Part shown: in pieces, positions 44,282 through 53,497 of the stretch | Layout of the letters: every line of letters begins with the position of its first letter | Position numbering within the stretch: position 1 is the first letter of the stretch | Assembly (NCBI RefSeq): GCF_029714405.1 | Contig: NZ_CP121650.1 | Location: 8,499,001 to 8,563,000, forward strand | From: Bradyrhizobium sp. CB82 | Lineage (GTDB): Bacteria > Pseudomonadota > Alphaproteobacteria > Rhizobiales > Xanthobacteraceae | Direction of reading: 5' to 3' | Length of the DNA stretch: 64,000 bases | The notes under the pieces: model-generated | Databases searched by the model: none | The model's input: the letters and a program-made list of their open reading frames with translations, nothing else | Told to the model about the DNA's origin: nothing | Program-made: the position numbers and the translations under genes

Positions 44282-45658
44282 ATGCCCTCCGTATTCGAGA
44301 CGTCGTCTGCCGCCATTCCCATCACATTCGTGACCAAATCGAGCTGGGACCAGGTCGCCGAGACGCTGTCGCCGCCGCAACGCCAGTTCGCAACTGCCAA
44401 CGGCTTTGCCGGAAAGGCGGGCGCATATCTTGCCTTGCCGGCACCGGACGGCGCGGTCGCAGGGGTGCTGTTCGGCCTCGAGGACGAGGCCGCACGATCA
44501 CGCGACCTGTTCCGGGCGGGCAGCCTGCCCGGGCTGCTGCCGCCGGGCACCTATCGCTTCGCCAATGCACCGCATGATGCGCGCCTCGCCGCCCTCGCCT
44601 TCGCGCTCGGCAGTTATCGCTTTGCCCGTTACCGCAAGGCGGACGCGCCCGAGGTCAGGCTGGTGCCGCCCGACGGGGTCGACGTTGCTGAGGTTACGCG
44701 GATCGCGGATGCCGCGTGTCTGGCGCGCGATCTCGTCAACACGCCTGCCAACGACATGGGGCCGGAGGAGCTCGCTGCGACCGCGCAGGCGCTCGCCGCC
44801 GAGTTCGGCGCGAGCTTCGTCTGTATCGTCGGCGACGAATTGAAGGCGCAGAACTTTCCGCTGATCCATGCCGTCGGCATGGCTTCGGCCCGCGCGCCGC
44901 GGCTGATCGACATCACCTGGGGCAACCCTGCGCATCCCAAGGTCACGCTGGTCGGCAAGGGTGTCTGCTTCGACACCGGCGGGCTCGACCTGAAGCCGTC
45001 GAGCGGCATGCTGATCATGAAGAAGGACATGGGCGGTGCGGCCAACGTGCTGGCGCTCGCGCGCATGGTGATGGGCGCCAAGCTCAAGGTGCGTCTGCGC
45101 GTGCTGGTCCCCGCCGTCGAGAATGCGGTCGCCGGCAATGCCTTCCGTCCGCTCGACATCTTCCCCTCGCGCAAGGGGATCACGGTCGAGATCGGCAACA
45201 CCGATGCCGAGGGCCGGCTGGTGCTGGCCGACGCGCTGGCGCTGGCGGACGAGGAGAGGCCCGATCTCTTGATTGATCTGGGCACGCTGACCGGCGCGGC
45301 GCGCGTCGCGCTGGGGCCGGATTTACCGCCTTTTTACACCAATGATGAGACGCTTGCCGCCGACGTCGCGCGCTGCGCGGTGAAGGAGAACGATCCATTG
45401 TGGCGCATGCCGCTGTGGCCGGCTTATGATTCCTGGCTGGACTCCAAGACGGCCAATATCACCAACGCGCCATCAGGCACCTTTGCCGGCTCGATCACCT
45501 GCGCGCTGTTCCTGCAGCGTTTCGTCGAGCAGGCGAAGAGCTGGCTGCATGTCGATATCTACGCCTGGACCCCATCGGCAAAACCCGCGCGACCGGAGGG
45601 TGGCGAATGCCAGGCCGCACGCGCACTCTACACACTCCTGAGCGAACGCTATGCATGA
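44282..45658 (+). CDS. Leucyl aminopeptidase family (M17) metallopeptidase
   Basis: This 458-residue protein is somewhat shorter than E. coli PepA. The catalytic domain has VTLVGKGVCFDTGGLDLKPSSGMLIMKKDMGGAANVLALA (metal-binding Lys and Asp, catalytic Lys) and IEIGNTDAEGRLVLADALALA-type sequence near 305 (NTDAEGRL, the family signature with Asp, Glu and Arg). It releases N-terminal residues from peptides in the cytoplasm using two metal ions. ATG 44282 (MPSVFET) is preferred to 44264. Its end overlaps the start of the NlpC/P60 gene by 8 bases, linking peptide degradation with cell-wall peptide cleavage. Confidence 0.93.
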   Translation: MPSVFETSSAAIPITFVTKSSWDQVAETLSPPQRQFATANGFAGKAGAYLALPAPDGAVAGVLFGLEDEAARSRDLFRAGSLPGLLPPGTYRFANAPHDARLAALAFALGSYRFARYRKADAPEVRLVPPDGVDVAEVTRIADAACLARDLVNTPANDMGPEELAATAQALAAEFGASFVCIVGDELKAQNFPLIHAVGMASARAPRLIDITWGNPAHPKVTLVGKGVCFDTGGLDLKPSSGMLIMKKDMGGAANVLALARMVMGAKLKVRLRVLVPAVENAVAGNAFRPLDIFPSRKGITVEIGNTDAEGRLVLADALALADEERPDLLIDLGTLTGAARVALGPDLPPFYTNDETLAADVARCAVKENDPLWRMPLWPAYDSWLDSKTANITNAPSGTFAGSITCALFLQRFVEQAKSWLHVDIYAWTPSAKPARPEGGECQAARALYTLLSERYA

Positions 45659-46493
45659 CGAGCGGCTGACACCGGCGCGGGGCGATATCGCCGCGAAATA
45701 CCTCGAAGGCAAGGTGCAGGCCGACCGCTTCGTCACCGGCGAGGAGTTCGAGGTGATCGAGGCGCTCGCGCCGTTGCGTGAACAGCCGTCGCCGAACGCA
45801 ACGCTGATGACCGAGGCGCTGCGCGGCGAACGTGTTACGATCTACGATCGCAACGGCGAAGGCTGGGCCTGGGGCCAGCTCGTAAGCGACGGCTATGTCG
45901 GCTGGCTGCCTGATGCGGCGCTCGCCAGGCCCGTTGCGGCGCCGACGCACAAGGTCGGCGCGGTCCGGACCCTTGCCTTTCCGGGCCCGTCGATCAAGCT
46001 GCCGCCATGCGACGCGCTCGTCATGGGATCCAAGGTTGCCGTGACGCGCGACGACGGGCCTTTCGCGGTCACCCGCGAGGGACACTATCTGCCGAAGACC
46101 CATCTCGTCGCTCTCGATCATCGCGAGCCGGATTTCGTAGGGGTCGCGGAGCGCTTCGTCGGCACGCCTTATCTCTGGGGCGGCAAGAGCAGCCTTGGCA
46201 TCGATTGCTCGGGTCTCGTGCAGGTCTCGTTGACCGTCGCTGGCATCGGTTGCCCGCGCGACAGCGACATGCAACTGGCGGGGCTTGGGCGAGCGCTCGA
46301 AGCACAGGAGCTCAAGACGTTACAGCGCGGCGATCTGATCTTCTGGAAGGGCCATGTCGCGATCGTGCGCGATGGCAGCACCATGGTCCATGCCAATGCG
46401 CATCACATGGCGACGGTGATCGAGGCGATCGAGCCGGCGATCGCGCGCATCAGGCAGGCCGGTAGCGAGGTCGCTGCGATCAAGCGGCTGTAG
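45651..46493 (+). CDS. NlpC/P60 family peptidase with SH3-like domain
   Basis: This 280-residue protein has no clear signal peptide. The N-terminal half carries SH3b-like repeats (PLREQPSPNATLMTEALRGERVTIYDRNGEGWAWGQLVSDGYVGWLPDAAL). The catalytic NlpC/P60 domain from about 160 has YLWGGKSSLGIDCSGLVQVSL with the nucleophilic Cys, then GDLIFWKGHVAIVRDGSTMVHANAH with the His. Such enzymes cut D-Glu/meso-DAP bonds in wall peptides. Translation is coupled to the aminopeptidase; together they look like a murein-peptide recycling pair acting in the cytoplasm. Confidence 0.92.
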   Translation: MHDERLTPARGDIAAKYLEGKVQADRFVTGEEFEVIEALAPLREQPSPNATLMTEALRGERVTIYDRNGEGWAWGQLVSDGYVGWLPDAALARPVAAPTHKVGAVRTLAFPGPSIKLPPCDALVMGSKVAVTRDDGPFAVTREGHYLPKTHLVALDHREPDFVGVAERFVGTPYLWGGKSSLGIDCSGLVQVSLTVAGIGCPRDSDMQLAGLGRALEAQELKTLQRGDLIFWKGHVAIVRDGSTMVHANAHHMATVIEAIEPAIARIRQAGSEVAAIKRL

Positions 46494-46594
46494 GGCGTCT
46501 ACTCACGAATTCTCAAGGTACTGGCGCTCCGCCGACCAACGACTGCAACAGCTCTGGCGACAGTGTAACAGCCGAGGCCGACCGGGTGCTGGGA

Positions 46595-47404
46595 CTAGTG
46601 CACCGACCATGGCCATGCCAATAGGGGTTGCGGTTTCCTGGCTTGCGACCGCTCGGCGGTTGGCAGCGGCTTTTGCGTCTGGGCGACATGGGCCGGCTGC
46701 CGGGGACGCGGTAGTGGTATTCCGGGCATCACCTTTGGTTCTTCGGGACTTACCTTTGGTGGCGCTTCGGGCATCGCCTTTGGCTCTGAAGCGTTGGCGA
46801 CGACCTGGGCGAGTTGGTCCTGGCTCGCGTTGAGCCGCTCGGTAAGCATCTGGCTTTCGTGCGCCATCGCGATCTGGTCCGCCTTGACCTGGTCGATGAT
46901 ACCGTTATTGCGTGCGGTTTCATCCCGGCTCGCCTTGAGCTGACTGGCGAGATTTTCATTGTCGCTGGCCAGTTTTTCTTGCTCCGCCTTGAGCCGTTCG
47001 ACCGTTCGGCTCAAGGCAGCGATGTCGCGCACGATCGGTTCGAGCTGCTGCGCCAACTCGGAATGCAGGGCCACCACAGTCGGCGCGGCGACGTCCGGCG
47101 CGGCATGTGTCAGTGGTGCCGTGTCGGGGGGAACCGTTGTCGCGGTATCAACGGAGGATGACCACCACGAGCCCACGACCCCAATGGATGCCGCCAAGAG
47201 AGAACCGACCAAAGCCACGTAGCGCCAATCTGCCAAACGATGAATCTCTGCCAGGGGGACCCGAGACATCTTCATGATGGTCGACTGGATGCTGATCGGT
47301 GGGGCCGAAGGACTGACTCCCACTTCGTGCGCCAAGTTCGAAAGCTGCTCCTCAAGGCTCGCGATCTGTCCTTCCGCGAGGTTGTCGTCGATTGTGGAAT
47401 TCAT
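46595..47404 (-). CDS. Hypothetical single-pass membrane protein with coiled coil
   Basis: This is a 269-residue protein with an acidic N-terminal cytoplasmic part (SIEEQLSNLAHEVG-like), one TM helix (YVALVGSLLAASIGVVGSWW) and a long coiled coil (ELAQQLEPIVRDIAALSRTVERLKAEQEKLASDNENLASQLKASRDE, on to QMLTERLNASQDQLAQVV). The end is rich in Pro, Lys and Arg. The family is not recognised by name, though similar proteins are common in Bradyrhizobium. ATG 47404 (MNSTIDDN) is preferred to 47452. No operon partner; it lies between nlpC and yejF. Confidence 0.65.
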   Translation of the reverse strand: MNSTIDDNLAEGQIASLEEQLSNLAHEVGVSPSAPPISIQSTIMKMSRVPLAEIHRLADWRYVALVGSLLAASIGVVGSWWSSSVDTATTVPPDTAPLTHAAPDVAAPTVVALHSELAQQLEPIVRDIAALSRTVERLKAEQEKLASDNENLASQLKASRDETARNNGIIDQVKADQIAMAHESQMLTERLNASQDQLAQVVANASEPKAMPEAPPKVSPEEPKVMPGIPLPRPRQPAHVAQTQKPLPTAERSQARKPQPLLAWPWSVH

Positions 47405-47655
47405 TTGGTGCCCCGTATCAAATGCATTGGCATCCGCCTGAGAGCGATCCACGCATCCCCGTTACGACGAGCTTCGCCGGAACGAAGATGGCTCTTGAGC
47501 CTGCGACGCTTCTCAGGAATGAGCATGCAGCTGCACGTCAACCGTCTTTTCCACCCAGCTCAGTAGCGTTTTTAACGCAGCCGAGAAGGCGGAACTATGT
47601 TCATGGCCGGAGAACTACGGAAGGAACCCTGTCCCATCGGACGCACGGGACGGGG

Positions 47656-49293
47656 CTAAGTCGCCACCGAGCCATTCCCCGCCATCTCCAGCCGGAATGC
47701 AGCCGCGAACAGCGCCCGCGTATAATCCGTCTTGGGGTTCTTGAAGAGCTCCGCCGCCTGTCCCTCCTCGACGACCTTGCCGCCGCGCATCACGATGAGG
47801 TGGCTCGCGAGCGAGGCGACCACGCGCAAATCATGCGAGATGAACATGTAGGTGAGATCGCGCTTGCGCTGCAATTCGCGCAGGAGATCGACCATCTGCG
47901 CCTGGAACAGCATGTCGAGCGCGCTGGTCGGCTCGTCCAGCACGACAAAATCCGGCTCAAGCACGATCGCACGCGCAATGCTGATGCGCTGGCGTTGGCC
48001 GCCGGAAAATTCGTGCGGATAGCGGAAGCGCGTCTCCGGATTGAGGCCGACATCCTCGAGTGCCTTCGTGACGCGCGCCTCGCGGTCCTCGCGCGACAGG
48101 TTGGGCTGATGCACCGAGAGGCCCTCGCCGACGATGTCGGCGACCGACATGCGCGGGCTGAGCGAGCCGAACGGATCCTGGAACACGATCTGCATGTCGC
48201 GCCGGAACGGGCGCATCTCCTTGAAGCGCAGGCCCTGGATGTCTTTTCCCAGGAAGACGATGCGGCCGTTCGACGAGATCAGTCGCAACAGCGCGAGCCC
48301 GAGCGTCGTCTTGCCGGAGCCGGACTCGCCGACGACGCCGAGCGTCTCGCCCTTGCGCACGGCGACGCTGACGCCGTCGACCGCCTTGATGTGGCCGACG
48401 GTCTTGCGCAGGAAGCCGCGCTTGATCGGAAACCAGACTTTGAGCGCATCCGCCGACATCACGACCGGCGCATTCGGCTGCGGCGGCGCCGGATCCGGCT
48501 TCGGCTCGGCCGCAAGCAAGTCGCGCGTATAGGGGTGCTTGGGGCTGTTGAAGACCTGCTCGACCGGCCCCTGCTCGACGATCTTGCCGCCGTTCATCAC
48601 GCAGACGGTGTCGGCGATGCGGCGCACGATGCCGAGGTCATGGGTGATGAACAGCAGGCTCATGCCGAGGCGGGAGCGAATCTCGGCAAGCAGCGCCAGG
48701 ATCTGGGCCTGCACCGTGACGTCGAGCGCCGTGGTCGGCTCGTCCGCAATCAACAGGTCGGGCTCGTTGGCGAGCGCCATCGCGATCATCACGCGCTGGC
48801 GCTGGCCGCCGGAGAGTTGATGCGGATAGCTCGCGAGCCGCGTCTCGGGATCGGGGATGCCGACCTGGGCGAGCAGCTCCAGCGTCCGCTTGCGCGCGAG
48901 CGTATTGCTGGTCGGATTGTGAAGCTGGATGATCTCACCGATCTGCGCCTCGATCGTGTGCAGCGGATTGAGCGAGGTCATCGGCTCCTGGAAGATGATG
49001 GAGATGTCGCTGCCGCGAATCCCGCGCATCTCCTGTTCCGAGAGGTTCAGGATCTCACGCCCCTTGAAGCGGATGCTTCCCGAGGGATGCGAAGCGTTCG
49101 GATAAGGCAGGAGCTTCATGACCGAGAGCGCGCTGACCGATTTGCCGGAGCCGGATTCGCCGACCAGCGCCACGCATTCGCCGCGCTTGATCTGGAACGA
49201 GACCTTGTCGACGGCGAGCGTCGTGCCGACGCCCTGGTGGAAGGCTACCGAAAGCTCGCGCACGCTGAGCAGAGGCTGGTTGATCGCGTCCAT
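47656..49293 (-). CDS. yejF: Peptide ABC transporter, duplicated ATPase (YejF-like)
   Basis: This 545-residue protein has two complete ABC ATPase halves. The first half has [59 protein letters not shown] and [14 protein letters not shown]. The second has [55 protein letters not shown] and [13 protein letters not shown]. Both halves keep all catalytic motifs. It energises uptake of oligopeptides (YejABEF in enterics imports microcin C). It begins 3 bases after yejE. Confidence 0.94.
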   Translation of the reverse strand: MDAINQPLLSVRELSVAFHQGVGTTLAVDKVSFQIKRGECVALVGESGSGKSVSALSVMKLLPYPNASHPSGSIRFKGREILNLSEQEMRGIRGSDISIIFQEPMTSLNPLHTIEAQIGEIIQLHNPTSNTLARKRTLELLAQVGIPDPETRLASYPHQLSGGQRQRVMIAMALANEPDLLIADEPTTALDVTVQAQILALLAEIRSRLGMSLLFITHDLGIVRRIADTVCVMNGGKIVEQGPVEQVFNSPKHPYTRDLLAAEPKPDPAPPQPNAPVVMSADALKVWFPIKRGFLRKTVGHIKAVDGVSVAVRKGETLGVVGESGSGKTTLGLALLRLISSNGRIVFLGKDIQGLRFKEMRPFRRDMQIVFQDPFGSLSPRMSVADIVGEGLSVHQPNLSREDREARVTKALEDVGLNPETRFRYPHEFSGGQRQRISIARAIVLEPDFVVLDEPTSALDMLFQAQMVDLLRELQRKRDLTYMFISHDLRVVASLASHLIVMRGGKVVEEGQAAELFKNPKTDYTRALFAAAFRLEMAGNGSVAT

Positions 49294-49296
49294 CGC

Positions 49297-50475
49297 TTAC
49301 CTGAACGTCTTGCGCGGATCGAAGGCGTCACGCACCGCTTCGCCAGTGAAGATCAAGAGCGACAGCATGATCGCGACGGCGAAGAAGCCGGAGAAGCCGA
49401 GCCACGGCGCCTGCACGTTGGCCTTGGCCTGCGCCAACATCTCGCCGAGCGAGGGCGAGCCAGGGGGCAGGCCGAAGCCCAGGAAGTCGAGGGCCGTCAG
49501 CGTCATCACCGACGATGAGACGATGAACGGCAGGAACGTCATCGTCGCTACCATGGCGTTCGGCAACAGGTGGCGGAACATGATCACGGCATTGGAGACC
49601 CCGAGCGCCCGCGCAGCCTGGATGTATTCGAAATTGCGCCCGCGCAAGAATTCCGCGCGCACGAGACCGACCAGCGCCACCCAGTGAAACAGCACCATGA
49701 TGCCGAGCAGAATGAAGAAGCCCGGAGGAAGCACCGCCGATATGATGAGCAGCAGATAGAGATAGGGTATGGCGTTCCAGATTTCGATGAAGCGCTGGAA
49801 CAACAGATCGATCCAGCCGCCGAAATAGCCCTGCACGCCGCCGGCGATGATGCCGATGACGGACGAGACGATGGTCAGCGTCAGGCCGAACAGCACCGAG
49901 ATGCGGAAGCCATAGATCAGCCGCGCGACCACGTCGCGGCCCTGGTCGTCGGTGCCGAGCCAATTGTATTCGAGATCACGACAGCTTTTCAGGCCCTTCC
50001 TCTCCACCACCGGCTTGCATTGCGCCTCCGTCAGCATCCAGGTCGGCGGCGACGGCGCGGGTGTCGGCAGGTCGAGATTGTGGGTGTCGTAGGAGTAGCG
50101 GATGAGCGGCCAGACGATGAAGCCGCCCTTGTCCTTAATCAGCTTCTGCAAATAGGGATCGCGATAGTCGGCGGCAGTCTCGAAATCGCCGCCAAAGGTG
50201 GTCTCCGAATAGGTGACGAAGGCGGGCCAGTAGAGACGACCGTCGAACTTGATCATGAACGGCCGGTCGTTGGCGATCAGTTCCGCGAACAGCGAGACCA
50301 CGAACAGGACCATAAAAATCCAGAACGACCAGTAGCCGCGCCTGTTGGCCTTGAAGTTCTGCCAGCGTCGGCGATTGAGCGGCGAAGGTTCGAAGCCCTT
50401 GCGCGTGATCGGCACGACCTCGCCGAGCGGCGATCTGGTCGTGGTCTCGATCGGGGTGGGTGCGGTGACCGTCAT
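49297..50475 (-). CDS. yejE: Peptide ABC transporter permease (YejE-like)
   Basis: This 392-residue DppC/OppC-type permease has a TM near the N-terminus (YWSFWIFMVLFVVSLFAELIA), a long periplasmic loop typical of YejE (PTWMLTEAQCKPVVERKGLKSCRDLEYNWLGTDDQGRDVVARLIYGFRISVLFGLTL), then the EAA-like cytoplasmic motif (YIQAARALGVSNAVIMFRHLLPNAMVATMTFLP). ATG 50475 overlaps the yejB stop (ATGA), so the two permease halves are coupled. The GTDDQGRDV block is the family hallmark. Confidence 0.93.
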   Translation of the reverse strand: MTVTAPTPIETTTRSPLGEVVPITRKGFEPSPLNRRRWQNFKANRRGYWSFWIFMVLFVVSLFAELIANDRPFMIKFDGRLYWPAFVTYSETTFGGDFETAADYRDPYLQKLIKDKGGFIVWPLIRYSYDTHNLDLPTPAPSPPTWMLTEAQCKPVVERKGLKSCRDLEYNWLGTDDQGRDVVARLIYGFRISVLFGLTLTIVSSVIGIIAGGVQGYFGGWIDLLFQRFIEIWNAIPYLYLLLIISAVLPPGFFILLGIMVLFHWVALVGLVRAEFLRGRNFEYIQAARALGVSNAVIMFRHLLPNAMVATMTFLPFIVSSSVMTLTALDFLGFGLPPGSPSLGEMLAQAKANVQAPWLGFSGFFAVAIMLSLLIFTGEAVRDAFDPRKTFR

Positions 50476-51584
50476 CAGACCTCCCGCGCCTCGAAATCGA
50501 TCCGGGGATCGATCCACATATAGGTCAGATCGGAGATCAGATTGACCACGAGACCCATCAACGAAAAGATGTAGAGCGTGCCGAACACGACGGGATAATC
50601 CCGATTGAGCACGCTCTCGAAACCAAGCAGCCCGAGGCCGTCGAGCGAAAAAATGGTCTCGATGAGCAGCGAGCCTGAGAAGAAGGCGCTGATGAAAGCG
50701 CCGGGGAAACCCGCGATCACGATCAGCATGGCGTTGCGGAAGATGTGGCCGTAGAGCACCTGACGCTCGCTACAGCCCTTGGCGCGCGCGGTCATGACGT
50801 ATTGCTTGCGGATCTCGTCCAGGAACGAGTTCTTGGTCAGAAACGTCATGGTGGCAAAGGCGCCGAGCGCCATCGAGATCAACGGCAAGGTCAGGTGCCA
50901 GAAATAGTCGAGGATCTTCCAGTACCAGGGGAATTGCGACCAGCCGTCCGACGTCAGCCCGCGCAGCGGAAACCAGTTGAAGAACGAGCCGCCGGCGAAC
51001 AGGATGATCAGCAGGATCGCGAACAGGAAGCCGGGAATTGCATAGCCGAGCACGATGACCGCCGACGTCCAGGTGTCGAACCGCGCGCCGTCCTTGACCG
51101 CCTTGCGAATGCCCAGCGGAATCGAGATCAGGTACGTCATCAGCGTCAGCCAGATGCCGAGCGAGATCGAGACCGGCAGCTTCTCCTTGATGAGCTGGAT
51201 GACGCTGACGGTGCGGAAATAGCTGGTGCCGAAATCGAACCGCGCGAAATTCCAGACCATCATCAGGAAGCGCTCGGGCGCCGGCTTGTCGAAGCCGAAC
51301 TGCTGCTCCAGCTTCTTGATGAACTCGGGATCGAGGCCCTGCGCGCCGCGGTATTTCGAGTTGACGGCGTCGGCGCCGGCGCCAACCTGTCCCGGCGCAC
51401 GCTGCGCAAAGTCGCCGCCACCCGAGATGCGCGAGGTGCCGCCGGTGTCGGCGCCGGAGAGCTGCGCGATCACGCGCTCGACCGGGCCGCCCGGCGCGAA
51501 TTGCACCACGACGAAGGAAATGAACAGGATCCCGAGCAGCGTCGGGATCATCAGCAGAATGCGGCGTGCGATATAGGCGCTCAT
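50475..51584 (-). CDS. yejB: Peptide ABC transporter permease (YejB-like)
   Basis: This 369-residue DppB-type permease starts [42 protein letters not shown], the usual first TM and PGGP motif. A YejB-type insertion follows (about 45-90, Gly/Ala-rich). Later comes [36 protein letters not shown], the EAA loop, and [36 protein letters not shown]. It pairs with YejE to form the channel. Its start lies 3 bases after the first yejA-like gene. Confidence 0.94.
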   Translation of the reverse strand: MSAYIARRILLMIPTLLGILFISFVVVQFAPGGPVERVIAQLSGADTGGTSRISGGGDFAQRAPGQVGAGADAVNSKYRGAQGLDPEFIKKLEQQFGFDKPAPERFLMMVWNFARFDFGTSYFRTVSVIQLIKEKLPVSISLGIWLTLMTYLISIPLGIRKAVKDGARFDTWTSAVIVLGYAIPGFLFAILLIILFAGGSFFNWFPLRGLTSDGWSQFPWYWKILDYFWHLTLPLISMALGAFATMTFLTKNSFLDEIRKQYVMTARAKGCSERQVLYGHIFRNAMLIVIAGFPGAFISAFFSGSLLIETIFSLDGLGLLGFESVLNRDYPVVFGTLYIFSLMGLVVNLISDLTYMWIDPRIDFEAREV

Positions 51585-51587
51585 GAT

Positions 51588-53483
51588 CTACTTCGCCTGA
51601 TCCAGCTTGGCGGCCTTGGCGGCGTCGAACCACCAGTTTTCAGGCGCGCCGACGCCTTGCGCATATTTCGGTGGCTTGTCGGGGTGGCTGTACTGATCCC
51701 AATAGGCCACGCGATGGAAGTTGGCGTACCATTGCGGCACCCAGTAGCGCCCGGCGCGAAAGACGCGATCGAACGCCCGGCAAGCGATGGTCAGTTCCGC
51801 CCTGGTCTGGGCTGCGATGATCTTCTCGATGAGCGCGTCGATGACCGGATTGGAGATGCCCGCGAGATTGTATGAACCCTTGGTCTTGGCTGCCTGCGAG
51901 GAGAAGAACGGCCGCATGGCATCGCCAGGGGTCGCCGACATCGAGAAGCGTTCGATGGTCATGTCGAAGTCGAAATCTTCAACACGCGCGCGGTACTGGA
52001 CGGCATCGACCAGACGGAATGTGGCGTCGATACCGAGCGTTGCAAGATTCTTGAGGTAGGGGCCGTGGTGCGGCTGGATCGACTGCTCGTCGTTCAGGAA
52101 TTCGATCGTGAACGGTTCGCCATTGGGCAGCACACGCTTGCGGTCCTTGATGACATACCCGGCCTCATTGAGCAGTTCGGCCGCTTTTCGCAGCAGGGTA
52201 CGGTCCTGCCCCGATCCGTCTGATACCGGCGGAACGAAGGGCTGGCCAAACACCTCGTCGGGCACCTGGCCACGGAACGGCTCGAGTAGGGCGAGCTCCT
52301 CGGGCGACGGCGGGCCGGAAACCATCATGTCCGAATTCTGGAATGGCGATTGGGTGCGCGCATAGGCGCCGTACATGATGGTCTTGTTGGTCCATTCGAA
52401 GTCGAAGGCGTAGATCAGGGCTTCCCGCACGCGGGAATCCCGGAACTTGTCGCGACGCAGATTGATGAACCAGCCCTGCGCGCCCGAGGGCGTTTCGTCG
52501 GGCAATTGTTCGCGCTTGACACGGCCGTCCTTGATCGCGGGGAAGTCATAACGGGTCGCCCAGATGCGCGCCGTGAGCTCCTCGCGAAACAGATAAGTCT
52601 TGCCGGTGAAGCCTTCGAAGGCGACGTCGCGGTCGCGATAGTATTCGTAGCGTACGGTGTCGAAATTGTAGCTGCCCCGGCAGACCGGCAGATCGGCGCC
52701 CCACCAATCCTTGACGCGCTCATATTCGATGTAGCGGTTGACCTCGAACCTTCCGACCTTGTACGGGCCCGAACCCAAGGGCGCCTCGAGCGTCGATTCG
52801 TCGAACGGGCGCGTTGCGTAATAGGTCTTCGAGAAGATCGGGAGGCTTGCGACATAGAGCGGCACGTCGCGTGCCCGTCCCGGTGCGAAAGTGACGACCA
52901 CGGTCGCATCGTCCAGTGCCTCGGCCTTCACAAAATCGCGCAGCTGCACCACGATCAGAGGATGCCCCTTCTCTTTCAGAGTGTTGAGCGAGAAGGCGAC
53001 ATCATGCGCGGTAAGCCTGGAGCCGTCGTGAAAACGAGCCTCCGGCCGCATCGCAAAGGTGTAAATCAGCTTGTCCGGAGATATCCGCACCGACTTGGCC
53101 GCAAGCCCGTACATTGCGTCGGGCTCGTCGTTGGCCCGCGCCATCAACGGCGCGAAGGTCATGTCCATGCCTTGCGCGCCTTCGCCCTTGAGGACGTAAG
53201 CGTTGAGCGAGCTGAACGTGAAATAGGACTGGTTGTAGGCGCGGACCGACGGGATCAGCGAGAACGTCCCGCCCTTCGGCGCATCGGCATTGACGTAGTC
53301 GAAATTGTGGAAGTCGGCAGGATATTTGAGATCGCCGAACGCCGAGATGCCGTGCATCTCGGTCGGCATTTCCGATGCCTCAGCGCCGCGCAGCCAAGAT
53401 AACCTCAGAGACGGGCTCAGCGATGCGCTGAGGGCGCCGCCAGCGCCTATGGCCAGTACGTGCCGGCGTGAAAGCTGCGCCAT
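51588..53483 (-). CDS. Peptide ABC binding protein, first downstream copy (YejA-like)
   Basis: This 631-residue SBP_bac_5 protein has a Tat signal (SRRHVLAIGAGGALSASLSPSL). The mature part begins near HGISAFGDLKYPADFHNFDYVNADAPKGGTFSLIP, then RFHDGSRLTAHDVAFSLNTLKEKGHP and GSGPYKVGRFEVNRYIEYERVKDWWG, as in YejA and AgpA-type receptors. It delivers oligopeptides or glycopeptide-like ligands to YejBE. It shares its whole layout with the next gene upstream, so the pair came from duplication. ATG 53483 gives MAQLSRR. Confidence 0.92.
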   Translation of the reverse strand: MAQLSRRHVLAIGAGGALSASLSPSLRLSWLRGAEASEMPTEMHGISAFGDLKYPADFHNFDYVNADAPKGGTFSLIPSVRAYNQSYFTFSSLNAYVLKGEGAQGMDMTFAPLMARANDEPDAMYGLAAKSVRISPDKLIYTFAMRPEARFHDGSRLTAHDVAFSLNTLKEKGHPLIVVQLRDFVKAEALDDATVVVTFAPGRARDVPLYVASLPIFSKTYYATRPFDESTLEAPLGSGPYKVGRFEVNRYIEYERVKDWWGADLPVCRGSYNFDTVRYEYYRDRDVAFEGFTGKTYLFREELTARIWATRYDFPAIKDGRVKREQLPDETPSGAQGWFINLRRDKFRDSRVREALIYAFDFEWTNKTIMYGAYARTQSPFQNSDMMVSGPPSPEELALLEPFRGQVPDEVFGQPFVPPVSDGSGQDRTLLRKAAELLNEAGYVIKDRKRVLPNGEPFTIEFLNDEQSIQPHHGPYLKNLATLGIDATFRLVDAVQYRARVEDFDFDMTIERFSMSATPGDAMRPFFSSQAAKTKGSYNLAGISNPVIDALIEKIIAAQTRAELTIACRAFDRVFRAGRYWVPQWYANFHRVAYWDQYSHPDKPPKYAQGVGAPENWWFDAAKAAKLDQAK

Positions 53484-53497
53484 GCGCGAAAGCTTCC

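Noticed and set aside
47392..49518. Long open frame (708 codons) on the plus strand
   Set aside because: Antisense to yejF, which carries all ABC motifs in both halves.
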